Origin: Doris montereyensis
Taxonomy: Eukaryota > Mollusca > Gastropoda > Nudibranchia > Dorididae
Direction: 5' to 3'
NCBI GenBank assembly: GCA_037039925.1
Contig: JAXRKP010000284.1
Location: forward strand, 166,001 to 230,000
Length of the DNA: 64,000 bases
The position numbers and the translations under genes were made by a program. Positions 37,732-56,510 of this stretch are shown here, piece by piece (within the stretch, counting starts at the first letter, position 1; each line of letters begins with the position of its first letter). The notes under the pieces are model-generated. The model saw only the letters and a list, made by a program, of their open reading frames with translations, was not told where the DNA came from and searched no databases.

Positions 37732-38494
37732 GTAAAATTTATGTAGTATGAAATAGGTGTAAATTGAGTGAATGAAATGAATGTTTAAAAAAAAGTCTTC
37801 AGAGTAAGTGAATAAAACAAATTATGTCTCAAATAGATGTACATAAAATAAACAGTTATAATGTGCTTTTCAACATCGGGTACTGTAACACTGGAAGTCA
37901 AATCAGGGTCTTCATGCCACAGTGTCCTACTGCAAACAAAGTCAACAGAATATTAGACAATACCACTACCAGTCAATGAAATAGAATGTATCACATAAAA
38001 ATTGATATTTAAACGTTACACAGTCTATCCAGTATAATAGTATGGTCATGAATACCAACAGCTGAACTCTAATGTCTAGAAGATTTTCCTCACAGAGAAG
38101 TGTGGGTGGTTGATGGGGGGATGCTGGTAGGTCCTACTTCTTTCCTTTCTTTCTTGTTTCTTTTTTTTACTTATCTTTCATCTTGCTGGCTCCTCAGATG
38201 GTGGACTGGGTAAATTTCAAAGAAACAAACAAATCTTTCTGAAGTAAGGGCTGTCAGGCCCAAATCCAGTTGCCACATCCAATGTTCAATACAACTGTCT
38301 ATGTTGGATAAGTAAAACAAACAAGTGACCATCTGTTGAAAGGAAAATTGATGGGAATAAATTAAAAGGTGTTATGATTGATGTTATGATATCATTTATA
38401 TTGATGAGTAATACGAAGGAGCCACAGTGGAGTGAAGTCAAAGGCGAAATATGACAATAAGTCACAACTCCACTATTAAAGACAGAACAAACAC

Positions 38495-38526
38495 GTGACA
38501 TTTCGGGTATAACCCTTCGTCAGACA
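38495..38526 (-). ncRNA. Hammerhead ribozyme-like motif, left arm
   Basis: On the - strand the order is CTGACGA, then a stem II of GGGT/ACCC closed by a TAT loop with one extra A before it, then GAAAT, then GTC. Relative to the right-arm copy, C is replaced by T in the one-pair stem III (GAAATGTC), which would leave a weaker U-G pair. Activity is uncertain. Confidence 0.55.
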
Positions 38527-38979
38527 ACAAATGAGAAATATTTAGAATCTAGATCTAAGTAATACCTCCGGCATCACACAATGTGATGTCAGAAGAAAAA
38601 CATAAAGGAGAAAGAAAGATTATTACTTCTTATCTGTTATTACTGTTCAAAGACAAAGATTCAAAGAAATACCCATAGATCTACAATGAGTTGAATAGAG
38701 TTGTAAACTAACTTTTATTTGCCTGTTAAAACAATAGGCTGATGTTATTGTTCACTGACCCGAACCACAATGCCTGCAGAATGAATCGAGGAAAGCGTGA
38801 CAAGAAAAATCCTAATTAATAACCTATTATTAATAGGTAATTTTGGTAATCACTGCTTATAATAATTCATATCACTGTCTTTTTCTTTCTTTCTTTCTCC
38901 TTTATGTTTTTCTTCTGACATCACATTGTGTGATGCCGGAGGTATTACTTAGATATAGATTCTAAATATTTTTCGTTTG

Positions 38980-39013
38980 TTGTCTGACGAAGGGTTATAC
39001 CCGAAACGTCACA
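38980..39013 (+). ncRNA. Hammerhead ribozyme-like motif, right arm (best copy)
   Basis: CTGACGA (38984-38990), one extra A, a four-pair stem II GGGT/ACCC with TAT loop (38992-39002), GAAA (39003-39006) and a minimal stem III C-G leading to the cleavage triplet GTC (39008-39010) occur in canonical order. Stem I pairs TGT before the core with ACA after it. Such very short stem III hammerheads are known with Penelope-like retroelements and act as dimers. The extra A before stem II deviates from the consensus. Confidence 0.6.
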
Positions 39014-39318
39014 TGTTTGTTCTGTCTTTATTAGTGGAGTTGTCACTTATTGTCATATTTCGCCTTATATTGATGAGGTGAGTTTTAAGTAGGTTTTTGT
39101 TTCAATGATACTTTTTATCGGGTTTTGTTTGTTTAGAAGAATAACAGGGACTAAGAATACAGACGTAAACTGCGAAGATTGACATTTGTTAAAGATAATA
39201 ATGTGGGAGACTGAAACTCTCTCGTTGCACAGAAATCTATGACCATTCATGAGATAACGTTTGTGTTATTTTCAACTCATTTTATGTAGTTTTCTTTTTT
39301 TAAATTTTTGCTTGACAG

Positions 39319-39420
39319 TGCAGTGATTTCAACACAGACCGTGCAAGGACTGCAAGGCTGCAATGCGTTCTCAACTCATTACTGCTGAGATCTCAACAAG
39401 ACTTTGAAAACGATTCACAG
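39319..39420 (+). CDS. Candidate exon of the C1q-domain gene
   Basis: TTTTTGCTTGACAG precedes and CAG|GTATGC follows. Only one of the three frames is open across all 102 bp: CSDFNTDRARTARLQCVLNS, then LLLRSQQDFENDSQ. It begins and ends in phase 0. The text is polar and probably helical, with two cysteines. Its entry phase does not match the exit phase of 37480-37731, so an unseen exon or an indel must lie between them if they belong together. Confidence 0.4.
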
Positions 39421-40265
39421 GTATGCTACGCATGTGTAATACAGTGATGTCGATCTTTTAGATTTCTCTGATTTCTGATTATATGATGTTGTCTTCCTTG
39501 AACTTTTTTATCTTTTGAATTTAGTCTCTTGTTTTCTTCCTAAAGTACTTTTATATCAATTACACACAACAGGATATGAATTGTGATAAATTCCGGCTCT
39601 AAGGCTGTAATTATCACCTATGTTCATGTATGAAAGTACATTAGATTCTTACATTAGAGAGTAGTATGAGAGAAAAAAATATGTTTTACATTCTGATTTA
39701 GATATTTTTTAAAAAGTGTTCTTCATTCTTGTTTAAGCACAATATCAGATTGCTTTTGATGTTGGGACTTCAATGTTTTGAAAGATGTTTCTATTTTATT
39801 TGATTTCAATGCTGGAATAGCGGAGCTCCTGTTGACAAGACATTACGGTTTATCTTACGTATTGACCATTAATGTTGTATGATTGTGTTAGACTGCGCTG
39901 AATTATTGTTCTATATGACCATGTCTTTGTTTATAGTTATTTGTATGAATGTTTTAAATCTGTTTATGGGGGTAGAGTATTTGTACTTGTGTATGTATTT
40001 GTAAGTGTGCGAATGTCTGTGTGAGTAGTGTATGTGGTTGTATCTGTGTGTGTCGATTGTGGAAAATTGTAGTCATCTCCTTCCATCTATTGCCATGAAT
40101 TATTATGTGCAATACGATAACATTGTAGACAACTAGTTTTATTGATTTGTAGCTGGACAAACAAATAAAGATAAAGGTGGATTTATAGTCTGTATCCTCA
40201 CACAAGTGCCGGCTCACAGACTGCACATGATTTATCCACTAGCAGGCTATTTCATTCACAGTTCT
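39421..40265. other. Intron, nothing recognised
   Basis: AT-rich sequence with a TGTATGTATTTGTAAGTGTG-type tract at about 39980-40060. No gene or mobile element is recognised. Confidence 0.4.
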
Positions 40266-40269
40266 TCTC

Positions 40270-40515
40270 AACTCCCAGGTGAGCTTACAGTACAGCAGCC
40301 TGTTGGTCAGTTAGTACTAAACACTCTAACAATATCTTTCTCTACCAATAGCTGGGTACTCATATACACCTGAGTCAGTGAGAAGATCAGAGTGAAGTAC
40401 CTTTCCTACGAGTACAACATTGTGAAAAAATACACGTGGGCCAGCCATAGGGTTTGAACCAGTGTCGCCGTGATTACAAAGTCACAACACTACGGTTTCA
40501 CCATGCCTCCAAAGA
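40270..40515 (-). mobile_element. tRNA-derived SINE
   Basis: From 40515 downward, the - strand carries GGAGGCATGGTGAAACC, TGACTTTGTAATCACGGC and the B-box GGTTCAAACCC in tRNA-like order. A body follows that includes the complement of CTGGGTACTCATATACACC and of a CCTTTCCTACGAGTACAAC stretch, which resembles the body of common invertebrate tRNA SINEs. Confidence 0.65.
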
Positions 40516-40787
40516 CACTATGATATACTGAAAGCTATATATGAATAGAACAATACTTAGATACACAGGTAAATAGATAATGATTAAGAGATATATAGAT
40601 AGATAATTAGATAAATAAGTAATTAGATGTATAGATATATATGTCGATAGAATATAGATTGATAGAAATAAAAGATAGATGTATAGATTAATAAATAGAT
40701 AAGTAAACAGATGAAACTGTGGATATATAGATGAATAGACTGTTCGATTCCTTTACTGAATGCCCCTTCTAAACTTTTCATCAACAG

Positions 40788-40884
40788 GGTGAGACTGAGG
40801 ACGGCCAAAATCCAATTGACACACAAGCCGAAGCGGCTAGCCAAGGTGCAAGTCATGCCGACACACAAGGAATGCAAAGACTTG
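40788..40884 (+). CDS. Candidate exon of the C1q-domain gene
   Basis: A pyrimidine tract and CATCAACAG precede; CTTG|GTAATT follows. In phase 0 it reads GETEDGQNPIDTQAEAASQG, then ASHADTQGMQRL. The text is hydrophilic, low in complexity and rich in Gln/Ala/Asp, like a linker. In that frame it exits in phase 1, whereas the open frame of the next candidate exon enters in phase 0. A second open frame (starting V R L R T A K) would fit the next exon but not the previous one. The reading is therefore unresolved. Confidence 0.4.
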
Positions 40885-41543
40885 GTAATTGTGTATATTT
40901 TATATTTTGATTTCACTTTTCAGAGAAAGTATTAGTTTAGAGAACATAACGGTTGTTAGAAATGGTGCCGGCTTTTCAGGTTGATTTTGTCGTTTTGAAC
41001 TAATATGAAAGTAGATTCAGCTTTTAATATTGTCGATGCTCAAATGAAACGTTAGCCAGTTTCACATAGTAAATTGATTCAGCTGACTTCCAACACAATA
41101 TCTCCGAGTGCTTTATATGTGTGCAATTTACCTCGGGATGTTATAGATTGTACGACTCAAGCAAACTTTGAACACCTTTAGTAATACGTTATAATGGGGA
41201 TAACTGCTAATTCGTGATATAGAATGATATAAAAAAATTAGAAATTTAGAGAACAAGGATTGTGCCTGAGACCAGAAGGGAGAGAGTGTTAGATACACTA
41301 GGAGAGCGAGAGAAACAGAAAAAAATAATCAGAGAGAGAGGGAGAAATAGAGAACTTGATGGACAGACAGACATATCAGTCTGTGTGGCCTTACGTGAGG
41401 TAATTCACAATCATGAATTTACTTTTCGGTAATCACTGCTTATTTTTAAAGTCAAGATTTTAGTCGTTCCGTATTTAACAAATTGAAATTTACATTGTTA
41501 AAAAGGCAACCCAGGACCCATCAACTTTTTGTTATTTACGTAG

Positions 41544-41643
41544 GAGATACAAAAGGGAAGGAAAGACGCTAGTGAGAATCTGTCCAGCATACCAGCTTAT
41601 CTTAATGGTTTTCCGTCTAACCCATTGGTAACTCCACAAATAG
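41544..41643 (+). CDS. Candidate exon joining the C1q exon in phase
   Basis: TTATTTACGTAG precedes and AATAG|GTATGTG follows. The open frame reads EIQKGRKDASENLSSIPAYL, then NGFPSNPLVTPQI, and exits in phase 1. The C1q exon at 53433 needs one incoming base, so the two splice in frame, giving an Ala codon at the junction. It is a linker without a recognised domain. A LINE insertion begins about 35 bp downstream, and the following intron is 11.8 kb. Confidence 0.45.
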
Positions 41644-41726
41644 GTATGTGCACAGACAACACTAGCTTGCATCTATTCTTTCTTTCTTTCTTTATCAGTT
41701 CCCATTCTACCTTTCGGTGTATGGGT

Positions 41727-42044
41727 TCAGGTGCCCGAGATGATCTTTCTCCAGGATGCCCCGTCCTGGCATTTTCTGTTTCCTTCCAAAAATGTTAACT
41801 TTCTATGCTTTAATGCCTCTTTTATATCGTCTTCCCACTTTCTCCGAGGTCTGCCTTGGGCTGTAGCACTGTATACTGATTTAGCTATTCTATTGTCATT
41901 CATTCTGTTTACATGCCCAAACCATCTCAACTGATTTCTTTCTTTCTTAGTTTTTATGCCATCTGCTTTGGTTTGATCTCTTATTGTTGTGTTTCTGATT
42001 TTGTCTCTTTTAGTTTTCCCTACTACTCTTCTTAGATATTTCAT
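41727..42044 (-). pseudogene. LINE C-terminal segment
   Basis: This open 105-codon piece has the conserved C-terminal pattern of many LINE proteins: RNQLRWFGHVNRMNDNRIAK, then AQGRPRRKWEDDIKEALK. It follows the RT after a frame break at about 42050-42230 and ends just before the GAAA tail. Confidence 0.85.
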
Positions 42045-42230
42045 TTCAGCTGCTTGTACTCTACTGTCTAAGGTCCAGGTTTTGCTGCATAGAGGAGAGT
42101 ATTGTATACTGCCATTTGGGTTTTTGTTGACAATTCTTGCTTACCTACAAATGCCTTTTCTAGATGGTTATATATTGCATTTGCCTTTTGGATTCTCTGG
42201 CTGATTTCTTCTCTTAGTTTTCCCTCTGAG

Positions 42231-42905
42231 TTAATCATTACTCCTGGGTAATTGTAGCTTTGAACTTGTTCTAAATTCTCCCATGCCCAATTTAAGATTT
42301 GGTGTTTTAGCTTCCCTCGTTACTAGCATTGTTTTGGTTTTTGTTGCATTTATTCTCATTCCTCTTTTATTTAATTCATTGTTCATAATGTTGATATTCG
42401 ACTGAAGGTCATTTTCTGATTTTCCAAACAGAACTAAATCATCGGCAAATGAAAGCATTGATACATTTACTAGATTGAGCTTCCACATACCTATATTCAT
42501 GTTCTTCATTTTTGAGGATGCCTTTGCGACTGAATCCATAATTGTGATAAACAAAAGAGGACTTAGGTTACAACCCTGTCTTACTCCTATATCTACATCA
42601 AATTCTGCAGCTATGTTTCCAGCTACTCTCACTGAACATGTTGGTTTATTGTAAAAACTTGTAAAAGCTTCTATTAAATTTTGCTCTTCGTTGTGTTCTT
42701 TTAAGGACTGCCATAGTTCGTCCCTCCTCACAGTGTTTAATGCCTTTTCTAAGTCTATAAAACACAAATGCAAGTCAATGTTTCTCTCAAGGCATTTTTC
42801 TATTATTTGACTAATTGTAAATATGTGTTCTTGTACACTTCTTCCTGGTCTTCCTCCACTCTGATGCTCTTCAATCTGATCCTCTACTCTTTTCCTTAGT
42901 CTCAT
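42231..42905 (-). pseudogene. LINE reverse transcriptase core
   Basis: This 224-codon frame holds RT blocks in order: HQSGGRPGRSVQEHIFTI, LCFIDLEKALNTVRRDELW, IGVRQGCNLSPLLF, and the catalytic SFADDLVLFG (FADD at about 42438-42449), followed by ELNKRGMRINATKTKTM. The enzyme copies element RNA at a nicked target. The usual AFD of the second block is ALN here, but the catalytic Asp just before it (FID) is kept. The upstream blocks are frame-broken, so no functional enzyme is made. Confidence 0.9.
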
Positions 42906-43129
42906 TTCCAGTACCTGGCATACACTTTTCCTGGTACGCTAAGTAGTGATATCCTTCTATAGTTTGAGCATTCCATAGTTGATCCTTTCTTACGTATTGG
43001 TACTACCGTTCCCTTTTTCCAGTCGTCTGGCACCTGTTTGGACTTCCAAGCTCGTTAGCATATTGCATGTAGTAGTTTGTCTGCATCTTCCCCTTGGTTT
43101 TTATTAATTTCTGGATAAACTTGATCTGC

Positions 43130-43678
43130 TCATGGGCCTTTTTCTAATTTCACTTTTCTTATAGCTGTTTGGATTTCTTCCATTGATATGTCTAAATCTT
43201 CAGCTGTCACCTCTGGATTACTTGTTACTCTTACCAATTGATCTTTACTCCTTGTTTCGTATGTTCTGGAGGGCTTGTGTAATTGTTGAAAATGGTTTTT
43301 CCATGTTTCCATGATTTCGCTGTCTTCTTTCATTTTTTCTCATGCTCTTCATTGCCCACCAGAACAGCTTTTGATTTCCTTGATAGCTTTCTTGAAGTCT
43401 TTATCCAAACTCTTCCCACTGTTCCTGTTTTGCTTGCCTAACTTTGTCTTTGGTGATAGTTCTTTTATTCATGTAATCTATCCTATCCTCTGGCCTCTTT
43501 GTTTGCAAGTATTTCTTTCAGGCGTCCTTCTTTTCTTTGATCTTAGTCTTGACATTCTCATTCCACCATGCTGTTCTTTTCCTATCTCCTTTAACTTGTT
43601 TCCTGTCACAGATCTCTTCAGTATAACTGAGTAGTGTTTCTTTATACATTTGCCACTTTTCTTCCATTGTGCTATCAT
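43130..43678 (-). pseudogene. LINE linker between endonuclease and reverse transcriptase
   Basis: Two open pieces survive. One (43478-43678) is highly basic. The other (43130-43333) has the typical pre-RT pattern: MKEDSEIMETWKNHFQQLHK followed by DLDISMEEIQTAIRKVKLEK. In intact elements the latter precedes the first RT block. A frame break separates them. Confidence 0.75.
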
Positions 43679-43809
43679 TCAGATCCATCCGCCTTTCACT
43701 TACAAATCTTTTTATTCTAGATTGGTATACCTGTTTTACTACTATTTTGAGTTTAGTAGCTTTCTTCTCTTTCCTTTTCTGTTATGTTTTCTTCAGTCAC
43801 TAATTTCAT

Positions 43810-44470
43810 TTTGGCAATCACTAGGTGGTGATCACTAAATATTTCTGCTCCTCTGTTTAATCTTGCATCCAATGTACTGTAAAAAAAAAAAGGGAGCTGC
43901 TAACTATTATGTAGTATAATAATATCATTGACTTTTTACACCTGTCTTCATTTACTCTTGTTTATATGTGGATATCTTTATGAGGAAAAAAGGTGTTGGC
44001 TATTTTCATGTTATTCTTTAGGAAAAATCTATTAGTCCCTCTCCATTTGGAGAAGTTGTTGTCTCTTCCTCTTTACCTATTACTCCTCCTGATGTTTCTA
44101 TATTGTTGCCTACTCTAGTGTTTAAATCTCCTAAAGCCATTAGTTCCTGTTTGGATTTAAGATTCTCAGCAGCTATTTGTAAATCGTTTTCGAAGATATT
44201 TTTTTCTTCTTTAGTTGTATCTTCGTTTGGTCCATGAGTTATTAATAATTTAATTTCTCATCCTTTTGGTTTAATATTTACCTCCAATAGCCTAGGGATT
44301 ATAAATTTCCAACTTTCTAGTAGCTTTTCATGCCTTTTATGCTCTAGGAGGCCTATTCCTGCTCTAGCTCTATCTTTGACATCTACTCCTGTGAAGATTA
44401 AAATGTGATTTGGTCCAACATTTTCTATTCCTTGTCCTTTTTTCTTTGTTTCTGTATTTTTGTTATCAAT
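43810..44470 (-). pseudogene. LINE endonuclease domain, truncated
   Basis: The decayed frames contain the family hallmarks in order: RARAGIGLLEHKRHEKLLES, a THGPNED stretch in the place of YAPN, the ALGDLNTRVG motif near 44110-44140, GEGLIDFS, and near 43815-43860 the terminal GAEIFSDHHLVIAKMKL. These are the Asp/Asn and His catalytic blocks of AP-like endonucleases that nick target DNA. The N-terminal block with the catalytic Glu is missing, so the copy is inactive. An A-rich tract at about 43880-43890 (complement) interrupts it. Confidence 0.85.
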
Positions 44471-44813
44471 TATTTATTGTTTCCCCTCCTTTTCCTCCTC
44501 CTGTTGCTCTGCTCCCACCTCCTTTGTTACTCGTGTGGTCAAATGTGTAAGGCAGACAGGGTACAATGGTAGAATTATCATAGCACAGGCTTCGTCTACT
44601 CTACCTTGGCCACAAAGGAATGAAACTAGTTTACTTTCTAAACAAAGCCGTCACGTGGGAAATTTCTATCATTGTGTTTATTCCTGCCTCCTTCTCCATC
44701 TACCCACTCACCGTCACCTGTCCTTCCTCGATATTGCTACTTTCTCTCATTGTCTGACAAAAATACAAACCCAGTCTGCATTCATTTCTAACTCTCTTTC
44801 TGTTTGTTTCTCC
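44471..44813. other. Intron sequence upstream of the CT tract
   Basis: No gene is supported. The sequence becomes increasingly pyrimidine-rich on the + strand towards 44813. Confidence 0.4.
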
Positions 44814-53330
<8,517 letters not shown>

Positions 53331-53432
53331 GTCTGTTTGTACTGCAACATTCATGACCCTTTGACCTTTCTTGATAATAATAATCATAACAACAGTATTA
53401 CATAATAGAAATCACTTTTTTCTACTTCACAG

Positions 53433-53838
53433 CTGATTCAAGACAAGAAATCTTTAGTGTGGAATTACGACACATCAAAGATTTGAAGATCCGTGAATTC
53501 ACAAAAGTCTCTGAGTTTGTTGAAGCCTTTGTCCCCAACAGCACATTTGATGAGAGAGATTGTGTGTTCAGGCCTACACAAAGTGGTGTGTATGGGCTGA
53601 ACGTGTATGTCAGGCAATGTGGTCAAGGTGAAATGAATGTGTACTTAGATGACGGTGATGTAAGACTCTACTACTACAATACATTTATTGGTAGAACAAG
53701 GGGAGACTGTGACTCTGTTAGCAGGTTTTCATCTTGCCCCTTGTAGCAGGGGAAGAGTTTTATGTGAAGGTTTTGGCTGTGAAAGGAAAACCAGGGGTGT
53801 CGTGTTGTGATTTCAGTGGCTTTCTCATATCACAGTAA
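53433..53838 (+). CDS. C1q-like domain, terminal exon (frameshifted)
   Basis: TTTTTTCTACTTCACAG precedes 53433. The exon takes one incoming base and reads ADSRQEIFSVELRHIKDLKI and onward. The C1q jelly-roll pattern is visible: FSVEL at the start, CVFRPTQSGVYGLNVYVRQC in the middle, then, after a frameshift near 53720, LVAGEEFYVKVLAVKG and the closing DFSGFLISQ before TAA at 53836-53838. The length of about 134 residues suits one C1q domain. C1q-domain proteins are secreted trimeric lectin-like recognition proteins used in molluscan innate immunity. One missing G at the GCAGGTTTTC site would explain the shift; without it the protein ends at 53746 and lacks the last strands. This could be a pseudogene or a sequencing indel. 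Confidence 0.8.
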
Positions 53839-54054
53839 GCCAACTCTTCACCTTCCTAGCTTGTCTCACCACTCATCACAAGACAGTGAACACGGGGTTT
53901 GCGGCCAACTGGATGCCCACCAGTGAGTTCTGGTACCCATGGTCACCGAGGCAAGCTAGGTCAAGGTCAGCAGTTGGTTTTCTTTGGGAAAGGGAAAGTT
54001 ACTGTTTGGAAATGTCTGCGTTGTTTGACATATGAAACATTGTATGTAACGTAG
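53839..54054. other. 3' flank of the C1q exon
   Basis: Presumed 3' untranslated and downstream sequence. No clear AATAAA signal is seen close to the stop codon. Confidence 0.3.
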
Positions 54055-54560
54055 ACTCTTACGTCTAGAAAATTAGATCTAGGTTTAGACTTTAGACCTA
54101 CAATTCTTAAATTAGATCTAGGTTTAGACTTTAGACCTACAATTCTTAAATTAGATCTAGGTTTAGACTTAAGACCTACAATTCTTAAATTAGATCTAGG
54201 TTTAGACTTTAGACCTACAATTCTTAAATTAGATTTAGAAATTTAGATCTAGACATTAGACTTAAAATTTCAAAATTAGATCTAGAAATTTAGATCTAGA
54301 CATTAGACTTAAAATTTTAAAATTAGATCTAGAAATTTAGATCTAGACATTAGACTTAAAATTTTAAAATAGATCTAGATCTAGAAATTTAGATCTAGAC
54401 ATTAGACTTAAAATTTTAAAATTAGATCTAGAAATTTAGATCTAGACATTAGACTTTGAATTTTAAAATGTATATCTAGAAATTTAGATCTAGACATTAG
54501 ACTTATAATTTGAAAATTAGATCTCGAAATTTATATTTAAACATTAGATATAGAATGGGG
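54055..54560. repeat. AGATCTAG-rich minisatellite, two unit types
   Basis: About four 39-bp units (AATTAGATCTAGGTTTAGAC, then TTTAGACCTACAATTCTTA) are followed by about six 46-47-bp units (AATTAGATCTAGAAATTTAG, then ATCTAGACATTAGACTTAA). Each unit carries one or two AGATCT or TCTAGA palindromes. Confidence 0.95.
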
Positions 54561-54840
54561 TAATGTCAACAAGGCAATTATATCAGGACAGCTAGTCAGC
54601 TCTGTTTGGTGTGTCTGTTAAATATTCTCTTCATTTCAATTAAAAATGTTGTTTAGACTTGAGATCTAGAATTCCATCCTTCATGGTCACTCTTAAAATA
54701 TACAACTAAACATTTGATTCCATGATTTAACGGTCAATGTAGGTCTTAAGTCTACATCTAGGTCTAGTTTTCCAGATGGAAGAGTCTAGGTTAGATTGTT
54801 TGTCAAGTACACACCTCCTTATACACAGAAACACTAGGAG
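54561..54840. other. Spacer
   Basis: Continues the AGATCTAG-rich composition at low density. No gene is seen. Confidence 0.4.
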
Positions 54841-54881
<41 letters not shown>

Positions 54882-54961
54882 GAGAGAAGGAGGGAGGGAG
54901 GAGAGAGGAGGGAGGGGAGAGAGAGAGAGGGAGGGAGAGAAAGAGAGAGAGAGAGAGACAG

Positions 54962-54997
<36 letters not shown>

Positions 54998-55406
54998 GGG
55001 AGGGAGAGAGAGAGAGAGAGGGAGCGACACAGAGAGAGAGAGAGAGGGAGAGAGAGAGAGAGAGGGAGGGAGAGAGAGAGAGGGAGCGAGAGAGAGAGAG
55101 AGAGAGGGAGCGAGAGAGAGAGAGAGAAAGGGCGACAGACAGAGAGAGAGAGAGGGAGCGACAGACAGAGAGCGAGAGAGAAAGAGAGAGAGAGAGAGAG
55201 GAGGGAGGGAGGGAGGGAAAGGGAGCGACAGGGAAAGAGAGAGAGACAGAGAGGGAGGAAGGGAGAGAAGAGAGAGAAGGGAGCGAGAGAGAGAGAGACA
55301 GAGAGAGGGAGGGAGGGGAGGGAGGGAGGAGAGAGAGAGAGAGGGAGCGAAAGAAAGAGAGAGAGAGGGAGGGAGGAGAGGGAGCGAGGGAAAGAGAGAA
55401 GGGAGG

Positions 55407-55455
<49 letters not shown>

Positions 55456-55494
55456 AGGAGAGAGGAACGACAGGGAAAGAGAGAGAGAGAGAGA
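54841..55494. repeat. GA/GGGA purine tract
   Basis: About 650 bp are almost purely A+G on the + strand, with rare C as GAGCGA or GACAGA. The Arg/Glu-rich and Ser/Leu-rich frames on the two strands are artefacts. The strand asymmetry could favour triplex DNA. Confidence 0.95.
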
Positions 55495-55716
55495 GTTAAA
55501 TCTACAAAGATGTACAGTGCTGGGAGGAAAGGTGGTAAAGAATATGAGAAAGGTTTGCCCACCCTTTGCACAAGCCGCCACTGTTGTTACTGATCCAGCC
55601 ACGCTGGGACATATTTTGTCCCTGGGCCCAATGCCATGTAAAGTTTGTGTTATTTTTTATCTAAAGTGCCAAAACTACTTGCTATGTTTGTTTGTCTGTG
55701 TTTTCAATTCTTACTA
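55495..55716. other. Spacer
   Basis: Unique-looking sequence with no supported gene. Confidence 0.3.
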
Positions 55717-56466
55717 CACTTATGTCCGCCTAACATTTCGCCTCTTGGGAAATTGAAAAGGCCGAATGTTAGCTCGACCGTGATCTTAGGCGGACCTGTA
55801 AAATCACTTCTCACTCTGTAACAGATGAGTCTATTCTTCGCACATTGAGACCCAACACCTCATATCTTATTGGATTCTACAAAGGTTCATTGATGACGCG
55901 TAGGTAACAGCCGGTTTTCTAAAAACTTGGCTGACTGACCAATCAGAAAGCTAGTTTTATATTTAAGCTTTACTTGAGCCAATGCTTGGGGGGAAAACCC
56001 CCAATGAAAATACATGTAGACACATTCTAAAGGCATTCCCCATCCACACGGAAAAGGCTGGCCTTCATGCCATGACAAAAGGTTGGCAGGAGGAACACGG
56101 CAAAATCCAGTCTTCGCGCTACAACTACAAGATTTGTTACGGCAGGATGGAAATAACAGGCTATCCCGCCGTGGATGCTAAGATGAGTGCCAGGCCGCGA
56201 GTATACAAAACTTGCATTATGCACAAATGGCTGTATTAATATCGTAATCAAGTTCATGAATGAGATGTCTCTTATTGGTAATCATTTGAAACAAATAGCA
56301 TGCCGACGATACGGATAGTGAGAAAGTTATGTCAGGTCTGTTTCCCAAAAGTGGGATGTTAGCCAGACCAGGTGAGGCGTTAGGGGGCCAATTGGTATAG
56401 AAACAAGTTCTGTTTTTGAGAGAAGTGGGATCTTTGACGGCGGGATGTTAGGCGGCTACTACAGTA
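55717..56466. mobile_element. MITE-like DNA transposon (~750 bp)
   Basis: The left end reads TA then CACTTATGTCCGCCTAAC; the complement of the right end reads TA then CTGTAGTAGCCGCCTAAC. Both continue as AT(Y)(Y)CGCC, giving inverted termini of about 28 bp next to TA dinucleotides, as expected for pogo/Tc1-type elements. No transposase is visible. A small open frame (55982-56239) inside has no recognisable domain. A similar terminus occurs alone at 37141-37176. Confidence 0.5.
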
Positions 56467-56510
56467 CATGTACATTGTTTTTGTATTTTATTATTTTGTT
56501 AGGACATTGT

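Larger units (their letters stand above)
38396..39077. mobile_element. Hammerhead-bearing fold-back element with 13-bp target duplication
   Basis: The body 38409-39064 is flanked by perfect copies of TTATATTGATGAG (38396-38408 and 39065-39077). It consists of a - strand arm (38409-38617), a middle that includes a copy of the 34342-34512 segment, and a + strand arm (38883-39064). Each arm contains a pyrimidine or purine tract, the palindrome CACACAATGTG (or its partner CACATTGTGTG) and a hammerhead core. The two arms are inverted and about 90% alike. Small hammerheads with a minimal stem III are known from Penelope-like elements, so a non-autonomous relative of that group is the best guess. 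No reverse transcriptase or GIY-YIG region is present. It lies in an intron of the C1q gene. Confidence 0.75.
41678..44470 (-). mobile_element. 5'-truncated non-LTR retrotransposon (LINE)
   Basis: Reading the - strand from 44470 there is an endonuclease domain without its first part, a charged linker, a reverse transcriptase and a C-terminal segment. The element ends in a GAAA microsatellite tail (complement of 41679-41695). Many stops and shifts show it is dead. The missing 5' end and simple-repeat tail fit target-primed insertion. I do not assign a clade; RTE-like groups are candidates. It sits antisense within the C1q gene's intron. Confidence 0.9.

Noticed and set aside
40440..40515. Functional tRNA gene
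   Set aside because: Boxes are tRNA-like, but the stems are imperfect and a SINE body follows, so it is a tRNA-derived repeat.
41727..44470. Host reverse-transcriptase-type gene
   Set aside because: The endonuclease-RT-C-terminal order, truncation, simple-repeat tail and many frame breaks identify a dead LINE.
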